Source of the DNA: an uncultured Anaerolineae bacterium
GTDB taxonomy: Bacteria > Chloroflexota > Anaerolineae > Promineifilales > Promineifilaceae
Direction: 5' to 3'
Length of the DNA stretch: 64,000 nt
NCBI GenBank assembly: GCA_937943625.1
Contig: CALEAD010000010.1
Location: 16,217 to 80,216 of the forward strand
Shown: in pieces, positions 63,540 through 64,000 of the stretch
How positions within the stretch are numbered: the stretch's first letter is position 1
Layout: every line of letters begins with the position of its first letter
The notes under the pieces: model-generated
Database searches by the model: none
Seen by the model: the letters and a program-made list of their open reading frames with translations, nothing else
What the model was told of the DNA's origin: nothing
Position numbers and translations under genes: made by a program

Positions 63540-63985
63540 GCGAAACTATTGTGCCCAGCGAAGCAGACGATGCGCTTGAGTTGGACGAGTTGTGGTCATT
63601 TGTCGGTAGCAAAGAGAGCAAACGCTGGATTTGGATTGCCCTCTGTAGGCGTACCCGGCAAGTTGTCGCTTATTTTATTGGCGACCGTAGTGAAAAAAGT
63701 TGTTGGCGTCTCTGGAGTTGGATTCCTAAACCATATCGTCGCTGTCAGACTTACAGCGATTTTTGGGAAACGTACCAAGCCGTTTTTGGCACATTAGGCG
63801 CGGACCACCGATCGGTCGGCAAAGAGACCGGCGAGACAGCGCATGTAGAGCGGTGGAACAACACCCTGCGGCAACGGCTAGGGCGATTTGTTCGTAAGAC
63901 CTTATCCTTTTCCAAATCTGAGACATACCATGAAATTGCGTTACGTTTGTTTTTGCATGAGTATAATTTGGCCGTTATCAGTTGA
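63527..63985 (+). CDS. insB: IS1 transposase catalytic part (InsB)
   Basis: In the -1 frame relative to insA, probably made only as an InsAB' fusion by frameshifting at A AAA AAG. The catalytic region is visible: LELDELWSFVGSKESKRWIW (first Asp), YSDFWETYQAVFG and HVERWNNTLRQRLGRFVRKT with the final Glu. The frame runs intact to 63985, but the duplication in insA prevents normal fusion synthesis. Confidence 0.9.
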   Translation: MPPLSETIVPSEADDALELDELWSFVGSKESKRWIWIALCRRTRQVVAYFIGDRSEKSCWRLWSWIPKPYRRCQTYSDFWETYQAVFGTLGADHRSVGKETGETAHVERWNNTLRQRLGRFVRKTLSFSKSETYHEIALRLFLHEYNLAVIS

Positions 63986-64000
63986 AACTTAACCACTACC

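Larger units (their letters stand above)
63207..64000 (+). mobile_element. IS1-family insertion sequence (794 bp, to window end)
   Basis: Terminal inverted repeats: left GGTAGTGGTTAAATTATAAC, right (other strand) GGTAGTGGTTAAGTTTCAAC. It holds the IS1 pair insA and insB. The right repeat ends on the last base of the window, so any target duplication cannot be checked. Confidence 0.9.

Overview
The window is a gene-dense, GC-rich bacterial chromosome segment with about 40 protein genes on both strands, one tRNA and several insertion sequences. There is no rRNA or ribosomal protein to place it. I infer a member of the Chloroflexota (Anaerolineae-type), from the mix of secreted proteins with Thr/Pro-rich linkers, a bactofilin, a SEDS protein fused to a penicillin-binding-protein domain, and CooC-like and molybdopterin enzymes. 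The assignment is tentative. The most striking property is at DNA level: the octamer ACGGCCGT occurs about 95 times by hand count (fewer than 2 expected), in all reading frames and between genes, often inside a longer palindrome GGMAACGGCCGTTKCC. It resembles the HIP1 palindrome of cyanobacteria.

Layout. 0-6 kb: 3' end of a methyltransferase, then a leftward set: amidase, L,D-transpeptidase, purA, carotenoid-type oxidoreductase. 6-11.4 kb: ftsH, enoyl-CoA hydratase, AAC(3)-like acetyltransferase, biotin carboxylase. 11.4-25 kb: exported proteins, namely a lamin-tail protein divergent from a subtilisin-like protease, a small membrane protein, a Vps62-like protein, and a 2112-residue multidomain extracellular nuclease. 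25.6-33.4 kb: molybdenum hydroxylase, phosphoglucomutase, PRPP synthase, deoxynucleoside kinase, YchF GTPase. 33.5-41.8 kb: an accessory region with an IS1182-type element, a two-component system with two paralogous exported proteins, an IS21 relic and a broken TniB/Mu-type transposon. 41.9-48 kb: formate/nitrite transporter, stand-alone AsnC-type domain, two disrupted CooC-like ATPases, a large membrane protein. 48-63 kb: uridine kinase, tRNA-Thr(CGU), sulfurtransferase, PKD/SCP exported protein, bactofilin with a long coiled coil, MTA phosphorylase, SEDS-PBP fusion, htpG, nicotinate phosphoribosyltransferase and a GTPase. 63.2-64 kb: an IS1 element ending exactly at the window edge.

The best candidate for an undescribed system lies at 35.3-39.1 kb. 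Two paralogous exported proteins each have four 11-bp TGTAACA-type repeats placed 9 bp upstream of the same -10 hexamer (TACAAT), followed by a conserved palindrome at the likely transcription start. Between them lie a histidine kinase, an OmpR/PhoB-type response regulator and a membrane-anchored BamE/SmpA-like protein. The arrangement predicts a PhoB-box-like regulon. The regulator is currently broken by a perfect 7-bp tandem duplication (CACGATT twice) just before its DNA recognition helix; loss of one copy would restore it, so it could be a reversible switch. One paralog is cut off by the IS1182-type element.

Intergenic regions carry several short dispersed repeat families: a MITE-like family with GGGCATGGTTCA termini, a REP-like hairpin element directly after genes, and a GCGGTC...ATTTTCAAGGGA leader module in front of start codons. 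Five genes carry frame disruptions. Two are perfect short tandem duplications; at least two others are one-base losses in short homopolymers and could be sequencing error.
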